A stretch of DNA of 64,000 bases from Streptomyces uncialis (lineage in GTDB: Bacteria > Actinomycetota > Actinomycetes > Streptomycetales > Streptomycetaceae), in contig NZ_CP109583.1 in assembly GCF_036250755.1 (NCBI RefSeq), positions 6,859,501 to 6,923,500 of the forward strand. The letters are read 5' to 3'. This document shows positions 18,434 to 27,334 of the stretch, piece after piece (position 1 is the first letter of the stretch; every line of letters starts with the position of its first letter). The position numbers and the translations under genes were made by a program. The notes below the pieces were generated by a model. It was given only the letters and a program-made list of their open reading frames with translations. It was not told the DNA's origin and did not search any database.

Positions 18434-19147
18434 GGGTCGCCTTCGCTTGCGCCCCCGGGGTCTGTCCGGCTGGACGTACTTCGTTCCTGTGCCGTCGCTC
18501 GTGGGGTGCGCAGTTCCCCGCGCCCCTGGATGCTGCCTCCTGGTGTCGCCCTTCGGGTGCGGGCCTGTTCTCGTTTTTGCGCAGTTCCCCGCGCCCCTTT
18601 GGGGCGCGTCCGGCCGGTTGTTCGGGTCGGTGCCGGTCGGGATTCTCCGTCCTCGATCCGACGCGCTCGGTCGGACGTACCTGTGGCCCTACTGAAGAGC
18701 ATCGGAGTCTGCGGGCAGAGATTCCCGCCCACCCCCTCCGGTGAGTCCGGCGACTGCGCGGGGAGGGTGGTCCCGCACCCGAAAGGCCGCCTGAAGGAGC
18801 GCCCCAAAGGGGCGCGGGGAACTGCGCACCCCCGGAGTACCCGCACGAGAACAGGTACGCCCAGGTGGGGAACCCCAGGGGCGCGGGGAACTGCGCGAAA
18901 GACGAGAACCGGCCCGCACCCGAAGAAGCGACCGTAACAGGGCAGCATCCAGGGGCGCGGGGAACTGCGCACCCCCGGAGTACCCGCACGAGAACAGGTA
19001 CGCCCAGGTGGGGAACCCCAGGGGCGCGGGGAACTGCGCGAAACCCACGAGCGACGGCACAGGGACAAGTACGCCCAGCCGGACAGACCCAGAGGCGCAA
19101 GCGAGGACGACCCGCACCGGAGAACTCGAAGGCGCAAGCGAAGGCGG
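18434..19147. repeat. Repeat island 1 (mirror-image, with core)
   Basis: About 714 bp without a gene. The left half has two copies of the 20-bp unit GCGCAGTTCCCCGCGCCCCT. The right half has four copies of its reverse complement. Between them is the 107-bp core element (18633-18739). The outer ends carry the CGCCTTCGCTTGCG block and its complement. The island stops exactly at the stop codon of the SDR39U1 gene (19148). Two right-hand segments (about 18809-18890 and 18950-19040) are near-identical direct copies. Confidence 0.9.
18633..18739 (+). repeat. Repeat-island core element, copy 1
   Basis: A 39-bp conserved block (18633-18671), about 19 variable bases and a 49-bp block (18691-18739) identical at four places in the window. 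The invariant block contains a GCGGG/CCCGC hairpin (18711-18715 / 18724-18728). It is taken as the plus orientation. Confidence 0.85.
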
Positions 19148-20047
19148 TCAGTGGAGGGCGGACCGCAGGGTCTCGTCGATGCCGGGGAACGCGAAGGCGA
19201 ACCCCGAGTCCAGCAGCTTGCGGGGCACCGCCCGGGTGCTGGTCAGCACGTCCGTCGCCATCTCGCCGAGCAGCAACCGCACCGCGGGGGCCGGCGCGGT
19301 GAACACCGCCGGACGCCGCAGCACCCGCCCCATCGCCGCCGTGATCTCACGGTTCGTCAGCGGCTCGGGCGCCGTCAGGTTCACCGGGCCCGACAGCTCC
19401 TCGGTGTCCAGCAGATACCGCAACGCGGCCACCTCGTCGTGCAGCGAGATGAAGCTCCAGTAGTGCCGCCCGTCCCCGAGCCGCCCCCCGAGCCCCGCCT
19501 TGAACAGCGGGAACAACCGCTGCCAGGCCCCGCCCTGCCGGGCCACCACGAGCCCGGTACGGGCGAACACCGTCCGTACCCCCGCCTCCTCGGCGGGCGC
19601 CGCGGCCTCCTCCCACTCGATCCCCAGCGACGCGAGGAACCCGGAGCCGGGCGGCGCGCTCTCGTCGACCGCGCGGTCACCGGTGTCGCCGTAGAAACCG
19701 ATCGCGCTGCCGTTCACGAACACCCGCGGCGGGACGTCCAGCGCCGCGACGGCCTCCGCGAGGGTGACCGTACCGAGCACCCGGCTGTCCCGGATCCGGC
19801 GTTTGTACGCCGCCGTCCAGCGGTGGTCGGCCACCCCCGCGCCCGCGAGGTTCACCACGGCGTCGCAGCCCGCGAGACCGGCCGCGTCGATCCGCTGGCG
19901 CAGCGGGTCCCAGCGGAGCTCGTCGGGTCCGCGCGGCGCGCGCCGCACCAGCCGGACCACCTGGTGTCCGTCGGCGCCCAGGGAACGTACGAGGGCGGAG
20001 CCGATCAGCCCGGAGGCTCCGGCGACCGCGATACGGGATGCCTGCAT
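19148..20047 (-). CDS. TIGR01777 / SDR39U1-family epimerase-like protein
   Basis: 299 aa. Rossmann N-terminus AGASGLIGSALVRSL (TGxxGxxG type), the family-specific WDP segment and VNLAGAGVADHRW, then NGSAIGFYGDTGD, and a C-terminal region (about 245-299) with VPRKLLDSGFAFAFP characteristic of TIGR01777. The function is not established; the fold suggests an NAD(P)-dependent sugar-nucleotide epimerase-like enzyme. The gene belongs to the lipB-dlaT neighbourhood conserved in actinobacteria. The stop codon abuts repeat island 1. Confidence 0.92.
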   Translation of the reverse strand: MQASRIAVAGASGLIGSALVRSLGADGHQVVRLVRRAPRGPDELRWDPLRQRIDAAGLAGCDAVVNLAGAGVADHRWTAAYKRRIRDSRVLGTVTLAEAVAALDVPPRVFVNGSAIGFYGDTGDRAVDESAPPGSGFLASLGIEWEEAAAPAEEAGVRTVFARTGLVVARQGGAWQRLFPLFKAGLGGRLGDGRHYWSFISLHDEVAALRYLLDTEELSGPVNLTAPEPLTNREITAAMGRVLRRPAVFTAPAPAVRLLLGEMATDVLTSTRAVPRKLLDSGFAFAFPGIDETLRSALH

Positions 20048-20153
20048 GACCCCATCCTGCCCATGGAACCCTCGCGCGTCCCCGGCGGGACGCGCTCACC
20101 AGCACCGGAAATTTCCCGGCACGCCGTCCCGCCTGCCCCTTAGGGTGACGGGT

Positions 20154-20651
20154 ATGCCCGATCGTCCCGTACCGTCCGTACGTCCCGCGCGCGCCGGGGA
20201 CGAGGACACGCTCGCCCGTATCGACCGTGACACCTGGTCGACCCTGCACGCGGTCTCCCCCGCGCCGGAGCCCCCGTACCAGCCGTTCTTCGACGAGCGG
20301 CACGCTGTCGACGACCATCTGGTGGCCGAACTGGCGGGCGCCGTCGTCGGCTATGTCCGGCTCGGCAGCCCCACCCCGCTCGCGTCCAACGCCCATGTCC
20401 GGCAGATCCAGGGCCTCGCCGTCACCGACGGCGCGCGCGGCACCGGGGCGGGCCGCGCCCTGGTGCGGGCCGCCGTCGCGGAGGCCGGGCGGCGGGGCGC
20501 GCGGCGGATCACCCTGCGCGTCCTCGGGCACAACGCCCCCGCCCGCGCGCTGTACGAGTCGGAGGGCTTCACCGTCGAGGGCGTCCAGCCGGAGGAGTTC
20601 CTCGTCGGCGGGCAGTACGTGGACGACGTGCTGATGGGCCGCTCCCTGTGA
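20154..20651 (+). CDS. GNAT-family N-acetyltransferase
   Basis: 165 aa from the ATG at 20154. Complete GNAT fold with motif A around residues 80-110 (IQGLAVTDGARGTGAGRALV, the Q/RxxGxG/A acetyl-CoA loop) and motif B near the end (ARALYESEGF). The substrate is unknown; the fold is that of amino-acid or protein alpha/epsilon-N-acetyltransferases. It is divergent from SDR39U1 across about 106 bp and convergent with the DUF4240 gene. Confidence 0.9.
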   Translation: MPDRPVPSVRPARAGDEDTLARIDRDTWSTLHAVSPAPEPPYQPFFDERHAVDDHLVAELAGAVVGYVRLGSPTPLASNAHVRQIQGLAVTDGARGTGAGRALVRAAVAEAGRRGARRITLRVLGHNAPARALYESEGFTVEGVQPEEFLVGGQYVDDVLMGRSL

Positions 20652-20670
20652 CCGGCGGGCCCCGGGCGGC

Positions 20671-21198
20671 TCAGATGTCCGACTGGCCGAAGCGGTCCCA
20701 CAGCCGGGGGTAGTAGCTCGCGAGGACGGCGTCGTCCTCGAAGTCCAGCGGACTGCCCTCCGGCTCCCGCGGCGGGGGCGGCAGCCCCAGGTCCGGCGCG
20801 GCCGAACCGGTCAGCTGCTCGTACGCCTCGTCCGCCGCGTACCCCAGCTCCTCCGCGTCGCCGTCCACCGCCGGGTCGAAGTCGTCCAGCAGCCCGGCCA
20901 GGTCGTCGGGGGAGTGCAGGGCGCCCTCGAAGACCTCCCGGCCCTGGCCGATCAGCCAGCAGCGGAAGAAGTCGAACGCGTCGTCGCTGACCCCGTCCAG
21001 CAGCACCCACGCGGCGCCCCACAGATCCCAGCGGTACGCCCGGTTGTAGCGGGCCTCGAAATGCCGGGAGAAGTCCAGGACGGACTCGGGGTCCAGCCCC
21101 AGCAGCCGCTCGACCAGCGCGTCGGCCTGGTCGTCGGGGTCCGGCCCGGCGGCCTCGCGGGTGCTGTCGATCAGCTCCCAGAACTCCGTCTCGTCCAT
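20671..21198 (-). CDS. DUF4240 domain protein
   Basis: 175 aa, acidic and cytosolic, with the DUF4240 pattern in order: DETEFWELIDSTRE at the N-terminus, ADALVERLLGLDPESVLDF, YRWDLWGAAWVLLDG and DDAFDFFRCWLIGQGREVFE. No enzymatic motif is known for the family. The ATG at 21196-21198 is preferred over the in-frame GTG one codon earlier; neither has a strong ribosome site. It is convergent with the GNAT gene with only 19 nt between stops. Confidence 0.85.
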   Translation of the reverse strand: MDETEFWELIDSTREAAGPDPDDQADALVERLLGLDPESVLDFSRHFEARYNRAYRWDLWGAAWVLLDGVSDDAFDFFRCWLIGQGREVFEGALHSPDDLAGLLDDFDPAVDGDAEELGYAADEAYEQLTGSAAPDLGLPPPPREPEGSPLDFEDDAVLASYYPRLWDRFGQSDI

Positions 21199-21302
21199 CA
21201 CGGGACCAGCATCGGCCTTCGGCCCCCGCGCCGCACGCCGAGTGCGCGTACGTGCACCCGTTGCGGCCGGTCCGGGGAGCCCCGCCGGAAAGGCGACAGA
21301 GG

Positions 21303-22316
21303 ATGTCCGGATTGGACGGCACCATCGGGTCCATGACCGACCACACCACTCCGCTTCCCGCCACCGGCACCGCGACCACCCCGCCCGGCGGGCCCCTGAC
21401 CGGCCGGATCGCCCTGGTCGCCGGGGCCACCCGGGGCGCCGGACGCGCCATCGCCGTGGAACTCGGCCGCGCCGGAGCCACCGTCTACGCCACCGGACGT
21501 ACCACCCGCGCGCGGGTCAGCGAACTGGGACGCGCCACGGAGACCATCGAGGGCACGGCGGAACTCGTCGACGCGGCGGCGGCCGCCGCGCACTCCGGCG
21601 GCGCCGGGATCGCCGTCCCGACCGACCATCTGGAGGCCGACCGGGTACGCGCCCTGCTCGACCGGGTGGAACGCGACCACGGACGGCTCGACATCCTCGT
21701 CAACGACATGTGGGGCGGAAACCCGCTCCTCGACTTCGGCACCCGGATGTGGGACGTCGACCTCGACCGGGGCCTGCGGATGCTCGACCTCGGGGTCCGC
21801 AGCCACATCATCACCAGCAGTGTCGCGCTGCCCCTGCTGGTACGGCACTCTGGCGCCCTGCTCATCGAGGTCACCGACGGCACCGCCCGCACCAACCAGG
21901 TCTCCCGGGAGAACTTCTACTACGACCTCGCCAAGAACGCCCCCATCCGGATGGCCTTCCTGCTCGCCGGGGAACTGGAGGACGTCGGCGGCACCGCCGT
22001 CGCCGTCACCCCCGGCTTCCTGCGCTCCGAGGAGATGCTCGACGCCTTCGGCCTGACCGAGGAGACCTGGCGGGACGGCATCGGCGGGCAACAGCACTGG
22101 GAACTGTCCGAGTCACCGGCCTACCTCGCCCGGGGGATCGCCGCCCTCGCCGCCGACCCGGACCGGCACCGCTTCACCGGACGGTCCCTCGACAGCGGCG
22201 AACTCGCCCACGAGTACGGCGTCACCGACACGGACGGCAGCCGCCCGGACGTCTGGGGCTTCATCCTCAAGGAGCGGGCGGGCGAGCACCCCGATCCGGC
22301 GGCCCACCGCCGCTGA
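21303..22316 (+). CDS. SDR-family oxidoreductase
   Basis: 337 aa from the ATG at 21303, with AAAGGCG upstream; an alternative ATG at 21333 would remove 10 residues. Cofactor motif GATRGAGRAIAVEL (TGxxxGxG type), with Arg after the motif and YATGRTTR at the end of beta-2, favouring NADP(H). A DILVNDMWGG segment stands where NNAG is usual. The active site is YDLAK (YxxxK). It is longer than typical SDRs because of a C-terminal extension beyond residue 270. It is convergent with the WYL regulator. Substrate is unknown. Confidence 0.87.
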   Translation: MSGLDGTIGSMTDHTTPLPATGTATTPPGGPLTGRIALVAGATRGAGRAIAVELGRAGATVYATGRTTRARVSELGRATETIEGTAELVDAAAAAAHSGGAGIAVPTDHLEADRVRALLDRVERDHGRLDILVNDMWGGNPLLDFGTRMWDVDLDRGLRMLDLGVRSHIITSSVALPLLVRHSGALLIEVTDGTARTNQVSRENFYYDLAKNAPIRMAFLLAGELEDVGGTAVAVTPGFLRSEEMLDAFGLTEETWRDGIGGQQHWELSESPAYLARGIAALAADPDRHRFTGRSLDSGELAHEYGVTDTDGSRPDVWGFILKERAGEHPDPAAHRR

Positions 22317-22330
22317 CCCGCACCCGCGCG

Positions 22331-22363
22331 GGCCGTGTCTCCCGGCCCGGGGGAGACACGGCC
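22331..22363. terminator. Bidirectional terminator between SDR and WYL genes
   Basis: Perfect 13-bp stem (22331-22343 / 22351-22363) with a 7-nt loop, between two convergent genes 59 nt apart. Confidence 0.87.
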
Positions 22364-22375
22364 GCCGCCGGTCCG

Positions 22376-23386
22376 TCAGCGGTAGTGGCGCGCCATCCGC
22401 TCCGTCGCGTCCGTGAACCGGCGCCGCAGCGCGGGCGGCGCGAGCACCTCCGCCTCCGGCCCCAGCATCAGCAGCTGGCTGTACGCCACCTCGTCCGACT
22501 CCACGGGCACCGTGACCGTCACCCGGCCCCGCGCGTCCGGCTCCCCGGGCTCCGCCAGCGCCTCCCCGGCCGCAGCCGCGCCCACCGCGTGCCGCAGCAG
22601 CCGCGCCCCCTCCGCCGACAGCCGGACGACCGCCGACGTACGCAGCAGGGCCCGCGCGAACTGCGCGCCCCGCTCGGCCCAGAACCCCGGCAGATCGAAC
22701 TCCCCGTCCCGGTCGAACCGCTCCGCCCCGGCCGCCACCGCCGTGAACCGGTCGATCCGGTAGACCCGGTACGCCCCCGTGTCCGCCCGGGCGCACAGGT
22801 ACCAGACACCCGCCTTCAGGACCAGCCCGTACGGCTCCAGCACCCGCTCCACCTCGGCGGGGCGCGCGTCCTCCCCCTCGCCGCTCCCCGGGGAGACGCC
22901 GCCGCCCTGGCGGTAGCGGGCGGTGATCCGGCGGTCGTCCCAGACGGCGTCCGCGACCGCGGGCAGCAGCGCCGGGGCCTTCGGCGCGTGGAACCAGCCC
23001 GGGGCGTCCAGATGGAACCGCTGCGCGGCCGTACGGGACGCGCCGCGCAACGACGGCATCAGCGCGGCCGACACCTTCAGCCGGGCCGCCGACGCCGCGT
23101 CCTCCAGCCCCATCTCCCGCAGGGCACCCGGCACCCCCGACAGGAACAGCGCCTCCGCCTCGCCCCGGTCCAGGCCCGTCAGCCGGGTGCGGTAGCCGCC
23201 CACGAGCCGGTAGCCGCCCACGCGCCCCCGGTCCGCGTACACCGGCACCCCGGCCTCGGAGAGGGCCTGTGCGTCCCGGGTGACGGTCCGCTCGGACACC
23301 TCCAGCTCCCGCGCCAGCTCGGCCGCCGTCATCGACGCCCGCGCCTGGAGCAGCAGCACCATCCTGATCAACCGCGCAGCCCGCAT
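22376..23386 (-). CDS. WYL-domain transcriptional regulator
   Basis: 336 aa. N-terminal winged HTH of the DeoR/HTH_11 type (LLLQARASMTAAELARELEV, SERTVTRDAQALSEAGVPVY), then a WYL domain (about 150-240) with the wire of YGLVLKAGVWYLCARAD and YRVYRIDRF, and a C-terminal WCX-like extension (about 260-330). WYL proteins sense small ligands or nucleic acids in other systems; the target here is unknown. No defence genes are adjacent, so a housekeeping or metabolic regulator is likely. It is convergent with the SDR gene. Confidence 0.88.
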   Translation of the reverse strand: MRAARLIRMVLLLQARASMTAAELARELEVSERTVTRDAQALSEAGVPVYADRGRVGGYRLVGGYRTRLTGLDRGEAEALFLSGVPGALREMGLEDAASAARLKVSAALMPSLRGASRTAAQRFHLDAPGWFHAPKAPALLPAVADAVWDDRRITARYRQGGGVSPGSGEGEDARPAEVERVLEPYGLVLKAGVWYLCARADTGAYRVYRIDRFTAVAAGAERFDRDGEFDLPGFWAERGAQFARALLRTSAVVRLSAEGARLLRHAVGAAAAGEALAEPGEPDARGRVTVTVPVESDEVAYSQLLMLGPEAEVLAPPALRRRFTDATERMARHYR

Positions 23387-23441
23387 CCCCCCATGATGCC
23401 GCCCGCCACCCCTGCCCCCGGCCGGCCCGGGGAACGCCGAA

Positions 23442-23486
23442 GGGCGGGGGCGCGGACGGCCGTCACGGCCACCCGCACCCCCGCCC
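23442..23486 (-). terminator. aceE terminator hairpin
   Basis: 14-bp GC-rich stem with one mismatch (23442-23455 / 23473-23486) enclosing a second GGCCG/CGGCC hairpin, 24 nt downstream of the aceE stop. Confidence 0.65.
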
Positions 23487-23509
23487 CTCGGACGGCTGCT
23501 CCCGGACCG

Positions 23510-26215
23510 CTACAGCCCGTAACGCTCGCGCGACTCCTTCACCGCGGCGGCGGGTACCTCACCGCGGCGCGCCAGCTGGGCCAGCGCGGCCACGACGACC
23601 GACTCGGCGTCGACACCGAAGTGGCGGCGCGCGGCGTCCCGGGTGTCGGAGAGCCCGAACCCGTCGGCCCCCAGCGAGGTCCAGTCCTGCTCGACCCACT
23701 GCGCGATCTGGTCCGGCACCTGCCGCATGTAGTCGCTGACGGCCAGCACGGGCCCCTCGGCCCCGGCGAGCGCCTTGCGCAGGAACGGCGTCCGGTCCTC
23801 ACCGCGCAGCACCGCCGCGTCCGCCTCCAGCGCGTCGCGCCGCAGCTCGGTCCACGAGGTCGCCGACCATACGTCGGACCCGACGCCCCACTCCTCCGCC
23901 AGCATCCGCTGTGCCTTCAGCGCCCAGTGGATCGCCGTACCGGAGCCGAGCAGCTGGATACGCGGCGCGTTCACCGGCAGGGTGAGCCCGGCGGACTCCG
24001 CGGTGTTGAAGCGGTACAGCCCCTTGACGATGCCCTCGTCGATCCCGCCCGGCTTCGCGGGCTGCGGCATCGGCTCGTTGTAGACCGTGAGGTAGTAGAA
24101 GACGTCCTGGTCCTCACCGGCCACCGGCTCGCCGTACATCCGCCGCAGACCGTCCTTGACGATCGCGGCGACCTCGTACGCGAACGCCGGGTCGTACGAC
24201 ATCGCGGCCGGGTTGGTCGCGGCGATCACCGGCGAGTGCCCGTCGGCGTGCTGGAGGCCCTCACCGGTCAGCGTGGTCCGCCCGGCCGTCGCGCCCACCA
24301 GGAAGCCGCGCCCGAGCTGGTCGCCGAGCTGCCACATCTGGTCGGCGGTGCGCTGCCAGCCGAACATCGAGTAGAAGATGTAGAACGGGATCATCGTCTC
24401 GCCGTGCGTCGCGTACGACGTGCTCGCGGCGATGAAGTCCGCCATGGACCCGGCCTCGGTGATCCCCTCGTTGAGGATCTGGCCGTCCTGGGCCTCGCGG
24501 TAGTACATCAGCTGGTCACGGTCGACCGGCTCGTACGTCTGGCCCTTCGGCGAGTAGATCCCGAGCGACGGGAACAGCGACTCCATACCGAAGGTGCGGG
24601 CCTCGTCGGGGACGATCGGCACCCAGCGGCGGCCGGTCTCCTTGTCCCGGATGAGGTCCTTGACCAGCCGGACGAACGCCATCGTCGTGGCGACCGACTG
24701 GCTGCCGGAGCCCTTGTCGAACGACGCGAACGCCTTGTCCGCGGGCGCGGGCAGCGGCGCCACCGGGTGCACCCGGCGCGCGGGGGCGGGGCCGCCGAGG
24801 GCCGCGCGGCGCTCCTGGAGGTAGCGGACCTCGGGTGAGTCGGCGCCGGGGTGGCCGTAGGGCACCACACCGTCGACGAACGCGCTGTCCGCGATCGGCA
24901 GGTCCAGCAGGTCCCGCATGTCCTTGAACTCGTCCGTGGACAGCTTCTTCATCTGGTGGTTCGCGTTCTTCGACGCGAAGCCCCGACCCAGGGTGAAGCC
25001 CTTCACGGTCTGCGCGAGGATCACCGTCGGCGCGCCCTTGTGGGAGACCGCGGCACGGTAGGCGGCGTACACCTTGCGCGGCTCGTGGCCACCGCGCGAC
25101 AGATGGAAGCACTCCAGGATCTTGTCGTCGCTGACGAGCTTCGAGAGCTCCGCCAGCGCCGGGTCCTTGCCGAAGAAGTCCGCGCGGATGTAGGCCGCGT
25201 CACGCGTCTGGTACGTCTGTACCTGCGCGTCGGGTACCTCACGCAGCCGCCGTACCAGGGCGCCGGTGGTGTCCAGCTGGAACAGCTCGTCCCAGGCGGT
25301 GCCCCACAGCGACTTCACGACATTCCAGCCGGCGCCCCGGAACTGGGCCTCCAGCTCCTGGACGATCTTGAAGTTGGCGCGGACCGGGCCGTCGAGACGC
25401 TGGAGGTTGCAGTTGATGACGAAGGTGAGGTTGTCCAGCTCCTCGCGGGCGGCGAGCGCGAGGGCCGCCGTCGACTCGGGCTCGTCCATCTCACCGTCAC
25501 CGAGGAACGCCCACACATGCGAGGCGGACAGGTCCTTGATGCCGCGGTTGGTCAGATACCGGTTGAACCGGGCCTGGTAGATCGCCGACAGCGGGCCGAG
25601 ACCCATGGAGACGGTCGGGAACTCCCAGAGCCAGGGCAGCCGCCGCGGGTGCGGGTAGGAGGGCAGTCCGTTGCCGCCCGCCTCCTGGCGGAAGTTGTCC
25701 AGGTGCGCCTCGGTGAGCCTGCCGTCGAGGAAGGCACGGGCGTAGATGCCGGGGGAGGCGTGGCCCTGGATGTAGAGCTGGTCGCCGGAGCCCGGCGCGT
25801 CCGCCGCCTCCTTGCCCCGGAAGAAGTGGTTGAAGCCGGTCTCGTACAGCCAGGCGGCCGAGGCGAACGTCGCGATATGGCCGCCGACGCCGTGTTTGCT
25901 GCCGCGGGTGACCATGGCCGCCGCGTTCCAGCGGTTCCAGCCGGCGATCCGCTGCTCCAGCGCCTCGTCACCCTCGGGCGCGGGCTCGGCGGAGGTCGGG
26001 ATCGTGTTGACGTAGTCGGTCTCCAGCAGCTTGGGCAGCGCGAGACCGGCGCCCTCGGCGCGCTCCAGCGTGCGCCGCATCAGGTACGCGGCACGGTGGG
26101 GACCGGCGGCCTTGGTGACGGCGTCCAGGGAGGCCTGCCATTCGGCGGTCTCCTCGGGGTCACGGTCGGGGAGCTGGTCGAGCTGGCTGGGCTGGATCGC
26201 GGTGGGGTCGGTCAT
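23510..26215 (-). CDS. aceE: Pyruvate dehydrogenase E1 component, homodimeric
   Basis: 901 aa from the ATG at 26213-26215 (GGAAGGCGG upstream); the ORF's 5' extension is non-coding. It is the thiamine-diphosphate enzyme that decarboxylates pyruvate and acetylates the lipoyl arm of E2. The TPP motif runs from [12 protein letters not shown] to [11 protein letters not shown] near residues 245-285, followed by the long AceE-specific central and C-terminal transketolase domains. With SucB and LpdA nearby it forms the actinobacterial mixed PDH/ODH machinery. The promoter carries a perfect 17-bp palindrome. The single GntR gene upstream is a natural candidate regulator. Confidence 0.97.
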   Translation of the reverse strand: MTDPTAIQPSQLDQLPDRDPEETAEWQASLDAVTKAAGPHRAAYLMRRTLERAEGAGLALPKLLETDYVNTIPTSAEPAPEGDEALEQRIAGWNRWNAAAMVTRGSKHGVGGHIATFASAAWLYETGFNHFFRGKEAADAPGSGDQLYIQGHASPGIYARAFLDGRLTEAHLDNFRQEAGGNGLPSYPHPRRLPWLWEFPTVSMGLGPLSAIYQARFNRYLTNRGIKDLSASHVWAFLGDGEMDEPESTAALALAAREELDNLTFVINCNLQRLDGPVRANFKIVQELEAQFRGAGWNVVKSLWGTAWDELFQLDTTGALVRRLREVPDAQVQTYQTRDAAYIRADFFGKDPALAELSKLVSDDKILECFHLSRGGHEPRKVYAAYRAAVSHKGAPTVILAQTVKGFTLGRGFASKNANHQMKKLSTDEFKDMRDLLDLPIADSAFVDGVVPYGHPGADSPEVRYLQERRAALGGPAPARRVHPVAPLPAPADKAFASFDKGSGSQSVATTMAFVRLVKDLIRDKETGRRWVPIVPDEARTFGMESLFPSLGIYSPKGQTYEPVDRDQLMYYREAQDGQILNEGITEAGSMADFIAASTSYATHGETMIPFYIFYSMFGWQRTADQMWQLGDQLGRGFLVGATAGRTTLTGEGLQHADGHSPVIAATNPAAMSYDPAFAYEVAAIVKDGLRRMYGEPVAGEDQDVFYYLTVYNEPMPQPAKPGGIDEGIVKGLYRFNTAESAGLTLPVNAPRIQLLGSGTAIHWALKAQRMLAEEWGVGSDVWSATSWTELRRDALEADAAVLRGEDRTPFLRKALAGAEGPVLAVSDYMRQVPDQIAQWVEQDWTSLGADGFGLSDTRDAARRHFGVDAESVVVAALAQLARRGEVPAAAVKESRERYGL

Positions 26216-26322
26216 TTCGCCGCCTTCCGGTGTCGAAGGGGGTTCCCTCATCGGTAGGGGTCCGGGGGGTGCCCTTGTTCTTGGCAGGACAGGGCGAGGG
26301 CTCGGGTAGGAGCCCGACGGTG

Positions 26323-26352
26323 ACTGTAACTCCCTGATCGATGATCGATCAA
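26323..26352 (-). promoter_or_regulatory. Predicted aceE promoter containing a 17-bp palindromic operator
   Basis: On the minus strand: -35 TTGATC (26347-26352), 18-bp spacer, -10 TACAGT (26323-26328). The spacer and -35 are covered by a perfect odd palindrome, TGATCGAT-G-ATCGATCA (26335-26351), and a further half-site TTGATCGG lies just upstream (26357-26364). A bound protein would block the polymerase, so repression is expected. The site is in the 320-bp stretch between aceE and island 2. Confidence 0.7.
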
Positions 26353-26535
26353 AGGGTTGATCGGTAAAACCTCTCCGAATCAAGAAAGTCGGCACGGAGT
26401 GCCTCTGCGGCAGGCATGGGGTGCCCTGGTTTTCGCAGGTGGGCGGGGGTGCTCCGCACGTTTGAGCGGTTCGCGTCTCCCTTGAACCCCGGGCCGCGGA
26501 GGGATGCCCGCCGACGCGGGTCCGGGTCCCCTGTG

Positions 26536-27334
26536 CGGGCCGCCTTCGCTTGCGCTTCCGAGGTCTGTCCGGCTGGACGTACGTGTTCCTGTGCCGTCAC
26601 TCGTCGTTTTTGCGCAGTTCCCCGCGCCCCTGGGTGCTGCCCTCTGCGGGTTGTCCGTCGGGTGCGGGCCGGTCCTCGCCTTCGCGCAGTCGCGCCCCTG
26701 GGTTTCCTGTGCTGGGGGTACTTGTCCCTGTGCCGTCGCTCGTGGGGTGCGCAGTTCCCCGCGCCCCTTGGGTCGCGCCTCTTGCGGTTCCCGTTCGGGT
26801 GCGGGTGGTCCTTGGTTGCTCGCGCAGTTCCTCGCGCCCCTTTGGGGGCGCCCGGCTGGGGCTGTTCTCAGTCTGCGGGTGGCGTCAGGGTGCGGGCTGT
26901 CGGCAACCGGGGCCGGGGTTCAAACCCCCCTCCTCGCGGAGTCGCGCTGCTGCGGGAGGGGGTGGGCGGGAATCTCTGCCCGCAGACTCCGATGCTCTTC
27001 AGTCGGACCACGGAACGTATTACCGAGCGTGTCGGATCGAGGACGGAGAATCCCGACCGGCACCGACCCGAAGAACCGACAGGATGCGCCCCAAAGGGGC
27101 GCGGGGAACTGCGCGAAAACGACGAGCGACGGCACAGGAACGGAGTACGCCCAGCACAAGAAACCCAGGGGCGCGGGGAACTGCGCACCCACGAACGACC
27201 CGCACAGGAAAGGTGCGCCCACCCGGACAGACCTCGGAAGCGCAAGCGAAGGCGACCCGTGGGGAACTGCGCGAGAACGACGAGCGACGGCACAGGAACA
27301 AGCGCGTCCAGCCGGACAAAGGCGCCGGCGGGAG
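26536..27334. repeat. Repeat island 2 (mirror-image, with core)
   Basis: About 800 bp. Four plus-oriented unit copies on the left (one shortened near 26684, one with a T for C near 26820), core element in reverse orientation (26955-27060), then three reverse-complement units on the right, the last partial. It ends at the stop codon of the GntR gene. An extra segment before the core (about 26885-26950) is shared only with island 4. Confidence 0.9.
26955..27060 (-). repeat. Repeat-island core element, copy 2
   Basis: Reverse orientation relative to copy 1. The invariant 49-bp block is 26955-27003 and the 39-bp partner block 27022-27060, with about 18 variable bases between. The 49 bases match the other three copies exactly. 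Confidence 0.85.

Noticed and set aside
18690..19140. Hypothetical proteins in the repeat islands, for example frames reading LKSIGVCGQRFPPTP or LREGVGGNLCPQTP
   Set aside because: The same peptides recur wherever the repeat DNA occurs, in different frames and without ribosome sites. They are translations of non-coding repeat sequence.
18434..19147. CRISPR array
   Set aside because: Repeats are inverted as well as direct, spacing is irregular, intervening sequence is itself repeated, and there are no cas genes.
21161..24838. A 1225-codon open frame on the plus strand over the SDR, WYL and aceE region
   Set aside because: Same cause: Arg/Pro/His-rich nonsense overlapping three well-supported genes.
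26924..26945. tRNA gene suggested by the TTCAAAC loop in GGGGTTCAAACCCCC
   Set aside because: No matching acceptor, D or anticodon arms at correct distances. Kept only as an observation about islands 2 and 4.
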